From NCBI GenBank assembly GCA_009760855.2, contig WPIO01000412.1, positions 1 to 53,729 of the forward strand: 53,729 nt of DNA, read 5' to 3'. Below are positions 27,301 to 38,795 of the stretch, piece after piece. Position numbers and translations under genes: made by a program. Numbering within the stretch: the stretch's first letter is position 1; each line of letters starts with the position of its first letter. The notes beneath the pieces were generated by a model. That model ran no database searches. It was given only the letters and a program-made list of their open reading frames with translations, and was not told where the DNA came from. The stretch comes from Cristatella mucedo. Taxonomy: Eukaryota; Bryozoa; Phylactolaemata; Cristatellidae.

Positions 27301-27702
27301 AATCACGTGATCCGGGTTGCATCGGCTATGGCCTGGCAAGCAAGCTGAACACACGGATCTCTGGCACTGCATGCACCAGTCGTCTGCCTGCTCGTCTGGT
27401 TTGCCATCGTCTCTGCAAAAAGTGCAATTGCCTGCATCTCTCACAGCTGTTGTAAGTCTCCCCAAGTTGGCAATGAAGCTGTTGTGATGCTTTGGTATAC
27501 TGATGTCGGTGGCTACTTTACAAGCAGGGCAGAGCATGCTCTTTGAGCCCTCTGCTGTGCATGCTTGGTCTGCACAGCGACTGCAGCAGCTGTGCAAGCA
27601 GCGCAGCAGCAGCGGCTGCTCTGCAATTTGTCCACACGCGATGCAAGACAGCAGGCGTTCGTCCATCGATGCAAGTCGGTGCATCAGAAACAGTTGTGCC
27701 AT
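24316..27702 (-). CDS. TRIM-like protein: RING, B-boxes, coiled coil, beta-propeller (two exons)
   Basis: A host-type E3 ubiquitin ligase candidate. Exon 1 runs 27702 to 26607 from an ATG in a GCCATGG context: RING (CIACG...CLHSCCSRC...LCPACK), B-box-like fingers (CTFCRDDGK..CMQCQRSVCSACL and CLQHRKPLDLLCFDCKKAKC) and a ~150-residue coiled coil. A donor G|GTAGCT at 26607/26606 pairs with an acceptor ..CAGAG|TG at 25469. This joins the frames exactly (1096 + 1154 nt = 750 codons including stop). Exon 2 (25469-24316) encodes ~380 residues of blade-like repeats (e.g. YDLCVTSDGHHLLAAGQHGL), probably NHL/WD-type. The intron contains an antisense LINE A fragment. The stop codon lies 20 bp from the second TIR. 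Confidence 0.75.
25908..26560 (-). repeat. LINE family A 3' fragment in the TRIM intron
   Basis: Begins with the family tail (gataataatgcacttgataa) and hairpin and extends through reverse-strand RT C-terminal sequence (RLVSRECRSCHITPLLTDLH). It is 5'-truncated close to the exon 1 donor. Confidence 0.85.
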
Positions 27703-28427
27703 GGCTGTTCCCAAAAAGGCACAAACCAAAAGGCTGGCCGGTAGATCAGCTACAAAAGTTAATCACGGATACAATTTGTGACAAAAAGGAATGAACAAAA
27801 TATGGTACACCAGACACTCATCAAACGGGTGTATAGAAATGCATATCGATAGTAGCCCAACACAACAATTAAAACGTCTGCATCCCATAACTTCCTGTCC
27901 AGGAACAATAAAAATGGATCACATTGAAAATACAAACTTGTTTCCTCTAAAAGCACACATATTCGACTCTTCTCCACAATGAGGGCAAAATGGATCAAGA
28001 TGGCTACCTGCGTATCCAGGCAGACGTTGCAGTATCCTGTGCATTGCGACTGCTAGGTGCTAATTTCAAGCTTTGTTCTGTGTGCCTGTTGCTTCTCGGC
28101 CACTGGTGTGTGCCCTGCTCTCGACCGGTGATTGGATGGTTGTTTCAGTGCCTCCTCTGATGTGGGCTGCCGTTTGGGCGGTTGGCTCGGTGCAGCCTCT
28201 GATGTGGGCACGTGGTCCACCATGGTGGCTCACCACGGATGCACTCCATAATCTGTGGTGAGTCAGCCAGTAGCTTATATATGTACCTGCTGGGGGGGGT
28301 GGGGGAATAAAGATTAAGTCTCGTTCACTGCTCACGTTCGCCTGCTCGTGTCTTCGTGTCTCCGTGAGACTCCTCTAGTGCTGCTACAGCCGGAGACACA
28401 GTAACACAACATGGAGACACAGTAACA
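27703..28427. other. TRIM upstream region and LTR-like/duplicated sequence, no gene
   Basis: No coding feature is supported. Bases 28130-28220 contain imperfect direct repeats (cctctgatgtgggc twice). A TATA-like gcttatatatg at ~28273, aataaag at 28307 and a 20-bp direct repeat ggagacacagtaacacaaca at 28393/28413 could be remains of an LTR, but no partner LTR was found. Confidence 0.3.
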
Positions 28428-28608
28428 CAACAGCTTCGACAGGACATTGATCCAAAGCATAATGCCTAAGTTGCGCTGCAAATTATGGGACACATTGCGA
28501 GCAGAATGGCATGCTATACCATCCGACATAACTCTACAATTCATCGAGTCCATGACAGTCCGAATAGGAGAAATGGTGGCTGATCGGGGAAAGGCCACAT
28601 CCTACTAG
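28428..28608 (+). pseudogene. Tc1/mariner transposase C-terminal remnant
   Basis: DIDPKHNA resembles the D-x-DPKH catalytic block, and after an internal loss KLRCKLWDTLRAEWHAIPSD followed by ESMTVRIGEMVADRGKATSY and a stop matches the usual transposase C-terminus (W..LR.EW..IP...ESM..R....G..T.Y). The fragment is about 60 codons with a frame break. Confidence 0.7.
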
Positions 28609-28609
28609 A

Positions 28610-31200
28610 TTTGGTGTTTGTACTGCCCATGCTGCGGTTGTCGTGTTAAAGCAATTGTGCGTTGGACTGTTTTGTTTACTGTGTTATCAATTTCATTGAT
28701 TTGTAAGCACCGGGAGGACTTTAGTCAACCAAGTGGCCGTGGTTGTGGTGGGTGCTGCAAACGTGTGGCTGCTAGTGTAGATATGCCTAGGGCCTTTTCA
28801 TTCAAGATGGGACCATAATGCTTGGACGTGGCTAGGAGACGAGATTTTCAGGTTTAGGAAGGGGAGCTCCAGGCTCGTTCAGACTCAATTACATAAGCAG
28901 CACATAAAAACAGTTCATGAAAAAATTGACAATTCTACTTGACTTGTTCCTTTCACATCTTCCCACTGCTCCCACCCTTTGGGTCTGAGGAAATTTGCCC
29001 CGGGATTTAGATGCTTTTATTTCTCCATGAGGGACAATCATCCCCCTGCCCCTTTAGCTCGGCCACTGAGTGCTAGTCATAGGTGCTACTGCAAGCAATA
29101 ATTCTCACTGCGTGACTGCATTTGCTGCAGAACCTGGGCACGATAAATAGCTGCGACTATTACCATGCAATTGCTGATATACTTTATACCTGCGGTAAGA
29201 CTAACCCAACACACGCATAACAGCATAAGAAACATCCTCGAACATTACAAATGCTGGGGAAAAGAATGCCAAAAGATTGACGACAAAATGTACGGTTTCT
29301 GTATGCACACCCATGTAAATGACACTGCCCACGAACACAGCAAGGACTATAAGGAATATGTAGCTATCTTATTGCATAGCCACATAGGCCTGAAAGCAGC
29401 GAGTTATAGAAGCACAAATGTGATTTAAAATGGCCTGGACCAGCTTTCAAGGCCAGAATTTTACCAAATGAAGCGGCTGAAAGTGGGCACACTTGACTGT
29501 AAAGACGATGAGGTCATCTGGTAAAGGTTGTTGTGGAACAAGATATCCAGATTTCAAGCTGATAGTACAGGGGACATGCTGGCAGTTATCTTCGAGCACT
29601 AGGCTTTCCTGCTTATGAGTGATTTTGCCCCTACTGCTAGAATGTTCGAATCGTTATTTAACTGAAGAAGCCCGACTGCTATTCAAGAATGATTGCAGTG
29701 CATGGTACAAGGGCAGTGACAGTTTGAAGTGCTGAAAGACATAATTTAATAGAAGCACAGGTATGGCAGAGTGCCGGCTGCATATAGACGATAGCCTAGC
29801 TTGTACTTAACGACTAGATCAGCACGAGGAGCTATAATTTACGTGAAAATAATGAGACTGGTGTAGACTCTTTAGATGGCTCATGCTTGAATAGCATGAT
29901 TTGATTGATAAACGTCGGAAACTGATGAAAACTGCACGTATGCCATATCATAAGCCACTGATCAAGGATCTAAATCACTAATGTGCTGTGTTAGTGCCGT
30001 CTTAGCATACTTATATGTGCTATAGAAATGCTTGCCTATCAGTGGCATGAATCCTGGTGCTCAACATGATGTATGTCAGACAAAAGCTACAGTGACAACG
30101 AGTAAACCAAAGAAGATAGACTCTTCTCAAGTCTTCCTGGTGATTTCTATGTCTTGATCCTTAATCGCCACTGCAAGCAGTGGTGATATCCCTAAAGGCT
30201 CTTCTGTCGCTATACAAAAAGAGGCTGTTTGATCAGCTAGGATTAATTTATTTATTTATGCTTACTAAATAGTGAGTCATATGGCACTTACGGACTCAAA
30301 CCTACACTATATCATTTCTAAATCGCCTAGGGGATAGGTGCTTCATATCTCTATGCGGCGACGTGTCCTATGACTCTTCCGGTTACGATAAGAGACTATC
30401 GTAGGAGTAAAAGTACTAAGTTATGGTTTGCTGATTAAAAATTCGGTGTATGTAACTGCAGAAAAGACTTGGCGGCGGCTAACTCTCCAGCTTGCAGAGG
30501 GTAATTAAAATTTGCCTACCGCCAGTACCCGAGACCTGTGATATGGAGTGGGAGTATTGTACGACGAGGAAATTTGAAAAGTTTGATCGGTCTGGACCGA
30601 TCCAATTCCTTCAAAGCAGGAAGTGCTGGCTGGTTGAGCTACCGAGCACAATCAGGCACGCACCAACTATCATTTGTGACAAAACGCTTTCAAGCCACTC
30701 TGGAATCAGTAAAAGTCTTCTGCCATCCGACTGTGCTGCAATTATCAAGCACCTCTGCAAGTCGAGGTCCAGCGTTCGGTTTCACCCAGCATCAGACACA
30801 AGTACTAAAAATGCATACTGGCGTCATATAATGAAGGTGAAGTAAGCAATCGGATTAAAAAAAGCATTGACTGAAGACTTAAAAATTATTCTTTCAGATG
30901 TATATCAACTTACCTTGTGAAAGCTAGATGAACAATAGCTCGATAAAGAGATCACCTCCAAATTAACGGCTACCTCAGTATATGAAAACCTTGAAGGCCC
31001 AGATTTAGTGCTCTCATTGGTAGGCCGAAAATGAATTTCCAGTGAAAATCAAGCATCTTTTTATTTAAAAATGAATATTATATAAATATTTTATACGCGT
31101 GCGAAACCCACTCACGAGCCGTCTGCCAGCAGTGTTAGCTGTCTGTTACTTTGCACCTATTAATCAGATGACCAAATCTGCTCCACAGTCAGTCTGCCTA
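28610..31200. other. No gene recognised (2.6 kb)
   Basis: Short frames at 29165-29428 and 30492-30845 show no family motif, no long-range openness and no codon bias. Composition is that of ordinary host intergenic DNA. Confidence 0.5.
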
Positions 31201-31211
31201 CGTTCAGCTAC

Positions 31212-31725
31212 ATGGAATCGCTCGATATCAGGCTTGTTTACAGATTGGTAAGTACTACATCTAAACTCGCCCATGCATTTGTGACATCCCGTCTTGACTT
31301 CTGTAACTCACTGCTTGCTGAACTAATAAATGTGCAATTAGATGATTACAGCTGTTGTAAAACTCTGCAGCTAGGCTTGTCTGTCGGAACGGCACAGTTG
31401 CCACTCCACACTCATTCTCGCTGACCTGCACTAGGTCATAGTCAAGCAAAGCATCAATTTCAAGGTTTTCACAATTTTAGCTCCCTCCACTAATTGGCTC
31501 AAGCATGCCTATCTGTTCCCCCCCGCCAGACTAAGCATTATACCACTTGCATTTCAGTGTCTAAGCATTTATTTATACCTCATACAAGCCTCATATTTTA
31601 CGGAGACTGTGATTTTAGTTCTCATTCTTCCGATACCTGGAAATTACTTCCTATTTAGGAGATGTCATCTTCCGAGTGGACAACTTTTAAAAAGAAACTA
31701 AAAATGCAAAAAATGCTAACAGAAT
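31212..31725 (+). repeat. LINE family A fragment (RT C-terminal part)
   Basis: Includes KLAHAFVTSRLDFCNSLL and later sequence (cggagactgtg..ttagttctcat, aaaagaaactaaaaatg) matching 38060-38500, with indels. The hairpin tail is missing. Confidence 0.75.
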
Positions 31726-32066
31726 TTAGTTAATCTTTATGGCGCGTCTTTTACGTACTTATTGAAGTTGATAATATGCTGGCGATTAGGCTAGAAGAAA
31801 CAAGAAAAGACACTAAACACGATCCCTCCAGCATCACACACTTCAGCCAAAATATACCGGATGACCCTTGGCCGCTGACATCTAGAATGTCAAATGGTCG
31901 GTAAGAAAATTTTGCGTCAACAACCTATGCTGATTACTACGACTGACGCCTTGACTAGAGCGTAAGAACCTACAGTGCCGTTGTAAAAATTCACGGTAAA
32001 GCGATCCAGAAGAACTAGAATGAAAACTTTTCGATAACTTCATTTTACAGCTGTTTTGAACAGTAC

Positions 32067-32420
32067 TTGTTCTGTACAGCTAAGACGACGCCAGTGCAGC
32101 TGGTGCTGTATATGGTCGCAAGGATGGTCAACAGATTTCAAAGGTCATCCAGTGTGTCTAATATGCTGACGGGGCTGCAACGGCTAACAGCTATTCAATG
32201 GATGCAACGGGTAATTCATTCTCTAGCCATCCGGAGCCGATATTTCCATGCTATTCACTCTCTCGACTTTGCTCCAGACTCAGCCATGCTTCTCGCTTCC
32301 TCTTTGTTGCTCGAGGTGAAGTATTTCGGCTACCCAACAGATACTAAAAACCACTTAGGCAGTGGGTGCTCTTTGGAAAACTATCGCCCACGATGCACAC
32401 TTCGCGTTTGTGGCTTGGTG
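32067..32420 (+). repeat. Degenerate LINE family B 3' region
   Basis: The piece tatggtcgcaaggatggtca and the block around gactcagccatgcttctcgcttcctctttg parallel 34270-34330 and 34680-34750 of the better LINE B copy. The RT frame is lost. Confidence 0.55.
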
Positions 32421-33680
32421 TAGTTGCTGACATCGATAAATACGAACGTGCTTAAATATACCCAAGATTTTGAAATATCCAGCTAAAGATTTCTATAGCT
32501 CTTTCGATTGTAAATTTACGATGCCACAAATGTCTAATTGCACGACTTTTGGACATTATGACTGGTTCTTTAATCATGCTTTAAAAGAAACCTGATATGA
32601 AGAAGTGGACCTAGTATTTTAAGATGGGCGCAAGAAACCAGAGAGTTTCTAGTAAGATGTAAGTAACCTTACAGTATTCAATCTTCAAGACATTAGCACA
32701 CAACTGTAGTGTTTATTCGAGGCCCACATGGCTTAGCGGTAACCGTGTGCCGTTTGTGCATGCGGACCTGACCTTTGCGTTTGAGCTGATTTAAGCTCTG
32801 GGCCAACAACCTGATGGTCATGGTTGAATGCCTAAAAACTTGCTGTTAAATGTACTTAGCAAAACTACGGATATTGATTAGCTACGTTTCGGTACAGGTA
32901 CTTTCTCCATAGCTATGGGTTCAGCTACCTTTGGTACACCCGTAGCTAAATATCAATGCAGCATACAGATCATTGGTCGCGATGCAAGATCCAGGGCTGC
33001 ACCAGCGTTAGTCATATGTAGGTTGAGACTAGCATCGTTATTAGAACACTTGTGCTGTTTCGTTCTATCATGACATGGAAGAAAACACGAAACGTCTGCA
33101 AATATGATTGGCTTGGAAAGCATTCGAAACACTGGAGAAGTCACGCGAGACTAGTGGAATGGGAAGGGTTCATTTATTACGGTTGCAGTGAAGCTTCCTT
33201 CTGCCAACGGAGCCACGTTTTTCTAAGTACGGCTAGAATTACGAGTACAATTAGCATCTGTTAATAGTGAGTTTTTTTATCAGCAGTTATCTCTTCTTAA
33301 GTATACCAATCGTAGGCCGCAGGACGACCTACTCGATAGGCGGCTGAGCAACATGTAGGAGGCTATTTGTCATTGATGAGAAGAACCAATGTTATCCATG
33401 CATCTCAAACAGGCTGGCTCCAAAATCATGAAATCAATCTACTACAAATGCCTGCGATTGTGCTCAAGACTGGAAACCAAGCTGCTTGAGAGTGCTGGCA
33501 AACATAAAGACAGGGATGGCAAGTACAGTACCCATTAGCAAGCATTGGTTGACTAGGACGTACCATTTCAACTAGTGTATTTGCACGAACGATCTCAAAC
33601 ATATTTATTTTGATTAAAAAGCTTCTATCGACTGCCAAAGGCTGAATTCAGTTGGCTGGCCCTAAGCATATATTTGCATA
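32421..33680. other. No gene; contains a tRNA-like A box at 32737
   Basis: catggcttagcggtaaccgtg at ~32736 is an excellent pol III A box with a weak B-box-like sequence about 50 bases on, flanked by ggccca and tgggcc which could pair as an acceptor stem. It is probably a tRNA-derived SINE relic. Nothing else was recognised. Confidence 0.35.
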
Positions 33681-33684
33681 TATA

Positions 33685-33741
33685 TGTGTGTGTTTATATA
33701 CTTATAGTAAACACACACACACACATATATGTATATATATG

Positions 33742-33781
<40 letters not shown>

Positions 33782-33875
33782 AGCATATATATATATAAAT
33801 ATATATAAGCATATATATATATATATATATATAAGCATATATATATATATATATAGGCATATATATATGTATATA
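33685..33875. repeat. (TA)n/(CA)n and TATATGC microsatellite
   Basis: Long runs of ta, ca and atatatgc/gcatat units. It abuts the LINE B copy at 33880 and marks its truncated 5' edge. Confidence 0.9.
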
Positions 33876-33879
33876 AACT

Positions 33880-34855
33880 GAATGCTTGCCTTGCTGATAT
33901 TCGATCCTGGATGTCGGAAAACTTCGTGAAATTAAATGACGATAAAACCGAACTGCTGCTCTTAGGACACCCTAAGCGTGTGGCTGGATTAAAAGGCTTT
34001 GCTGTTCTAATAGGTGATGCTATTGTGCGACCTTCACCACGTGCTCGTAATCTAGGTGTCGTATTCGACAGCTGCCTCAATTTCAAAAGCTTCATTCAGA
34101 AGACTGCCTATACAGCTAGCCATCACATCCGATCCCTATCCAAGATTAGAAGCTGTCTCCCACAGTGGCTTGTAAACAATTTAACTAGCTCCCTAGTTCT
34201 GTCTCGGCTTGATTATTGTAATTCCCTTTTGGCTGGGCTACCAAAGAAAGCTATTATGCCGCTACAGCTGACTATAAATATGGCTGCAAGGCTGGTCTTC
34301 AAGTCCCAGCGGTTCGAGCACGTGTCACCTCTGCTGAAAGAGCTAGAATGGTTGCCGCTTGAGCAAAGGATACAGAGCAAAGTTCTTACGCTGACCCACA
34401 AGGCCCGCCACGGCTTGGCTCCTTCGTACCTAGCTGAACTGCTGCATCAGTTTCAGCCTGTTCGTGCCCTCAGGTCCTGTGTGGACATTAAATTAGCTGT
34501 CACATTACTCCGCTTAAAGACAGTTGGCGACAGAAGCTTTAACTCTGCAGGTCCTAGACTGTGGAACTCGCTTCCGCAATTCTTACGCAACGACAACTAC
34601 TCTACAACTGCCGACTACGGCACATCTTTTTCAGCGGTCCTGAACTGCCACTTCTATGCTACTCACTACCTCAACTGCTCTCCTAACTCTGCTATGCTTC
34701 CCACTTCATCTTTGTTGGGTGAGACGAAGTCTGTTGGCTACCGAATGCGTACCGAAAGCCGCTTAGGCTGTGAGTGTGCTATACAAAACTCTCCTGCGTA
34801 ACACTCACATGGTCTTTATGACTTTGTGGAGTTACTGACGGAGATACATTACATT
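33880..34855 (+). pseudogene. LINE family B reverse transcriptase C-terminal part
   Basis: A 296-codon frame from 33911, [19 protein letters not shown] onward, covers the region after the YADD box of a CR1/L2/Rex-type RT: LVLSRLDYCNSLLAGLPKKA, ARLVFKSQRFEHVSPLL, LPLEQRIQSKVL and GPRLWNSLPQ. The catalytic part lies upstream and is missing, so this is a 5'-truncated insertion. The 3' end reads ggagttactgacggagatac, followed by a simple repeat tail. Confidence 0.85.
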
Positions 34856-34930
34856 ACACACAACACACACACACACACACACACACGCGCACACATATAT
34901 ATATATATATGTATACATATATATGTACAC
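34856..34930. repeat. (CA)n(TA)n microsatellite tail after LINE B
   Basis: acacac units pass into cgcgcacacatatatat directly after the LINE B 3' end. Confidence 0.85.
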
Positions 34931-35494
34931 CCTATCAAGCACACACCGAAAGCAAAGCAAGTGCTACGAATTGAAACGTTACATAGAAACAATAATATTA
35001 CCAGAATAAGAAGTTGTCAGTAGATCGTAGGCACCACTAGGAGCAGTAGTGCACAGGCTCCGGCAGTTGGCCAAACGTGCCTGCTCGTCTCTCTCTCGCA
35101 GGGAAGTCGGTGAGCGAGGCTGGTGAGCTGCTTAAATACAGCACATTCACGTGACAGCTCTAAAATCTAGATGACCTGCGATCTCAGGTCAGTGCTGCCA
35201 TCTCGTCATCTCGTGACCGTCTAGAGCGCCCATCAGGAAGGCAGACCAGCATGCCCACCAGCTCAGGGTTCAATACCCAGCTAATTAAATGCACTTGTGT
35301 CCATATAATCAAAGAACTTCCAAAAATGCTTTTGTTTAAATTAAAATACTGATAGTGCTTCAATATTTTTCTACTCGTGCGAGCCTCACCGGTGAGCTGT
35401 ATCTAGCTTGTAGCCCGGCATTTGTTTTCCAACGGCAGCCTTGATGGTTCGGTCTCCCGAAGTGTGGCCTGGATGATGAGACTGTGATCCGTTC

Positions 35495-35695
<201 letters not shown>

Positions 35696-36092
35696 TGAAT
35701 CTCACAATCCTGAGAACCACTATGTGAGGCATTCTAGCTGGGTTAATTTGGCTGTATCTCACTACCATTCTGTAAATGGGTTTTAAGTTAAAGTGGGTTT
35801 GTGCGCGAAAAGGACTGTAAGGCCAGGTTTAACGAATTAGTTTGCTAATGTATTCATCTCTAGGTGACCGAATTCATCCACATAGATCGTATGGTTTTAA
35901 AATTAAATACATTTTCTATAAAATATATGTCAACTTCCGTTACCTCTCAGCACGTTTCGGTGGTAGGTGGCACCTGTTAACTAGTGGCAGCCTTGCTGTA
36001 GAATTCCCCGGATTATTGGCCTGGATGGTTAGACTGAGCCCAATGGTCTGTTTAGACGGTGAACGAGATACTCTGAATAAGTGCAAATGTGG

Positions 36093-36345
36093 TATATAAG
36101 CCCAAGCCATAGGCAACAGGCACCGCCGGGCTTGCAGTGGTCCTGTTGTGCAGGGATCCTCGTTCTGCAGCAGCCTACCCTGTGCAGTAATTCTCGGCAG
36201 GACCGCAAGCCTCGCTCTCTGTCGGTAGCACAAGCAGGCAAGTTTCGCTCAGCCGGACCTGCGTTTTAGAGCAATTGATAAGCGATCGTGCAATTAAAGA
36301 GGCGGACCAAAATAAAGATGGTGGTACACGATAAGATTAGATCGA
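36093..36345 (+). repeat. Copy 1 of a ~250-bp divergent direct duplication, LTR-like
   Basis: The blocks gcccaagccataggcaacagg, ccgccgggct, gcacaagcaggcaagtttcgctcagcc and ggaccaaaataaagat recur in order at 36466-36730. A tatataag at the start and aataaa near the end would suit an LTR promoter and polyadenylation signal. Confidence 0.55.
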
Positions 36346-36465
36346 AATACTCATCATGCGTGGAGCTCATGGAACATTTCCCCGTTACTCGTACCTCAGG
36401 CCTGTAAAGGAGGAATGAGATCCGAGTGAGATCAGAGCTTCGGCGGGGCTGCATTTATTTATTAT

Positions 36466-36730
36466 ACATAAAGCCCCAGCCGGAGGCGACCGGTGCCGCC
36501 GCCGGGCTCCTCTGCAGCGGTCCTCCTCTGCAAGGCAGCCCCCTTTATGCAATAACTAAATGCAAATTGCGATCAACGTGACCGGAAGCATCAGTTCCTA
36601 TCGGCTGCACAAGCACTCAAGGTTCGCTCAGCCACTTTTTTGTTTGAGCGCATTTGCTAAAGTGTCTTGCCAACAAAGTAGTGGACCAAAATAAATATCG
36701 AGTTGTGCGATAAGAATTGATTGCAATAAT
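36466..36730 (+). repeat. Copy 2 of the ~250-bp direct duplication
   Basis: Shares ccgccgggct, gcacaagca, ttcgctcagcca and ggaccaaaataaa with copy 1, about 75-80% alike by eye. It starts after ttatacataaa. Confidence 0.55.
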
Positions 36731-36734
36731 CATC

Positions 36735-37065
36735 TCAATTCATTCTTAGCTTCAGCCTACCTATCAGATCTTCTCCCCGACCAGTCCGAGTCCCGTACCA
36801 CCCGCTTCTAAGAAACAAACTGTTTACCGTTGGGGCTTATATCGTACAAACCTCAAATCATTTGGGGACCGTGCATTCAGTTTGTATGCGCCTAAAGCCT
36901 GGAACGCCCTCCCGACTTTCGTCAGAATATCCCCTGACTAGACCACCGCGCCTATTTTTATTCGCGCATTTAGTGGGTCACGGTTATTCTTCCTGCAGTT
37001 CGTATCCTAATCAAAAAAGACAACAAGTCCTCCGGACCCTATTCCCACAGGCCTGCTAATACGTA
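36735..37065 (+). repeat. LINE family A 3' coding fragment
   Basis: acaaacctcaaatcatttgg and cctaaagcctggaacgccct match 38390-38460. The tail hairpin is absent. It ends where a longer LINE A copy begins. Confidence 0.75.
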
Positions 37066-37084
37066 GCATTGATCTGCTGCTGCT

Positions 37085-38795
37085 TTCTATAACTAACATC
37101 ATTAATATGTCATTAGCCTCTGGTCATGTCCCAGCACCTATCAAATAGCTGTAGTCAGGCCTCTTCTCAAGAAAGCGACACTAGATCAAGAAAACTTAAG
37201 CAACTACCGCCCAATCTTCCTTCTGCCATTCCTATCAAAGACACTGGAACGGGTCGTGGCACACATGCTGAACTCATATCTCGAAACTTCACACCTTGCT
37301 AGTAAATTCCAGTCTGGCTTTAGAGCTAATCACTCCACAGAGTCAGCATTGCTTAGGGTATACAACGACCTACTTAGGAATGCAGACATGGGTAGAGTGT
37401 CTCTGCTTGTTTTGCTCGATCTTTCGGCAGCTTTTGATACTGTCGATCACAAAGTTCTTCTAGATCACCTCTCATCTCGCCTGGGCATCACTGGCACTGC
37501 TCTTCAATGGTTGAGGTCCTATCTTAGAGGAAGACTCCAGAGTATTGACGTGAATGGACAAAGATCATCATAGGTACCTCTGAAATATGGGTAACTCATG
37601 GCTCCGTACTTGGTCCGGTTCATTTCATGGTTTATACTCTCCTTCTTGCTGATGTGATTGCCAAGCACAATTCAGACTTTCACTTCTATGCGGATGACAC
37701 TCAGTTGTACCTATGCTTTGATCCCTCCCAGCCTTCGAGCACCTCAACTTCTATCAACCACTTGCTGAATGTATCATGGACATCCACACATGGATGGCGG
37801 CATATTTTCAAAACATAAACGATGGTAAAACTAGCTAATTAGGTATGGGCGAATCCAGTGTGATTCACTAATTGGAAAGGCTGACGCTCAACATTGGCTC
37901 TGCCAGCATATCTCCAGTCGAATCAGTTCAAAATCTAGGTATCATGCTAAAAAGCGACCTTTTGTTTGACGACCATACCAGCCCTACATTCAAATCTGCC
38001 TATTTTCAGCTTCATAACATGGCAAAAATCGGGCTTGTTTAGATAAGGGTACCACGTCCACGTTGGTCCTTGCATTCGTGACATCCCGTCTCGACTTCTG
38101 CAACTCACTGCTTACTGACCTGCCGGCATGAGCGATCAGGTGATTACAGCTGGTGCAAAATTCCGCAGCCAGGCTTGTTTGTCGTGAGCATCGCAGTTGC
38201 CACGTTACACTGCGACTCACCGACCTGCACTGGCTAAAGGTCCAGCAACGGATTGACTTCAAGGTTTTGTCACTCACTCTTAGGCCACTTCATTCTTTTG
38301 CTCCAGCCTATCTAACAGATATGCTCCCCCATCATGCCAAGCCTCGTACCACCTGTTTTTTGGAATCCAACAGTCTAACAGTTCCTCGTACAAACCTCAA
38401 ATCTTTTGGAGACCGAGCAATTAGTTCGTATGCTCCTAAAGCCGGGAACTCCCTCCGACTTGTGTCAGAAGATCTCCTGACTTGACCACATTTAAAAATA
38501 ACTTAAAACACACCTATTTATGGCATCATTTAGTGGGTCCTTGTGATTCGTCCTTCATGTGCTTATGCGTACTGACATTGAACATGCTGTTACTAACCAC
38601 ATTTGCATGCTGACCGAGTGCATGTCACCCTTAACCATATTATTCACGTTGCTTGTTTATCAAGCATGATATTGCTCACCATTCGTTTGCATTTCCATGT
38701 GCCACAAATTTAAAGTGCCTAGAAAGAGATTGAGTTCTCGGTGGGCGCTTTATCAAGTGCATTATTGTTAATATAATTAGTATTACAAAGGATTC
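37085..38795 (+). pseudogene. LINE family A reverse transcriptase (CR1/L2-type), longest copy
   Basis: RT motifs in order: LLKKATLDQENLSNYRP near 37165, SKTLERVV, KFQSGFRANHSTESALL, LLVLLDLSAAFDTVDHKVLL (motif A), GSVLGP near 37605, FYADDTQLYL (motif C, catalytic YADD) near 37690, then the C-terminal SRLDFCNSLL and DLHWLKVQQRIDFKVL. At least four frame breaks. The 3' UTR ends with the hairpin taaagtgcctagaaagagat..gggcgcttta (38711-38752) and an att-type tail. No ORF1 or endonuclease remains. Confidence 0.85.

Noticed and set aside
29165-30845. Short frames at 29165-29428 and 30492-30845
   Set aside because: No motif, no paralogue, no neighbouring exons or splice-consistent partners.
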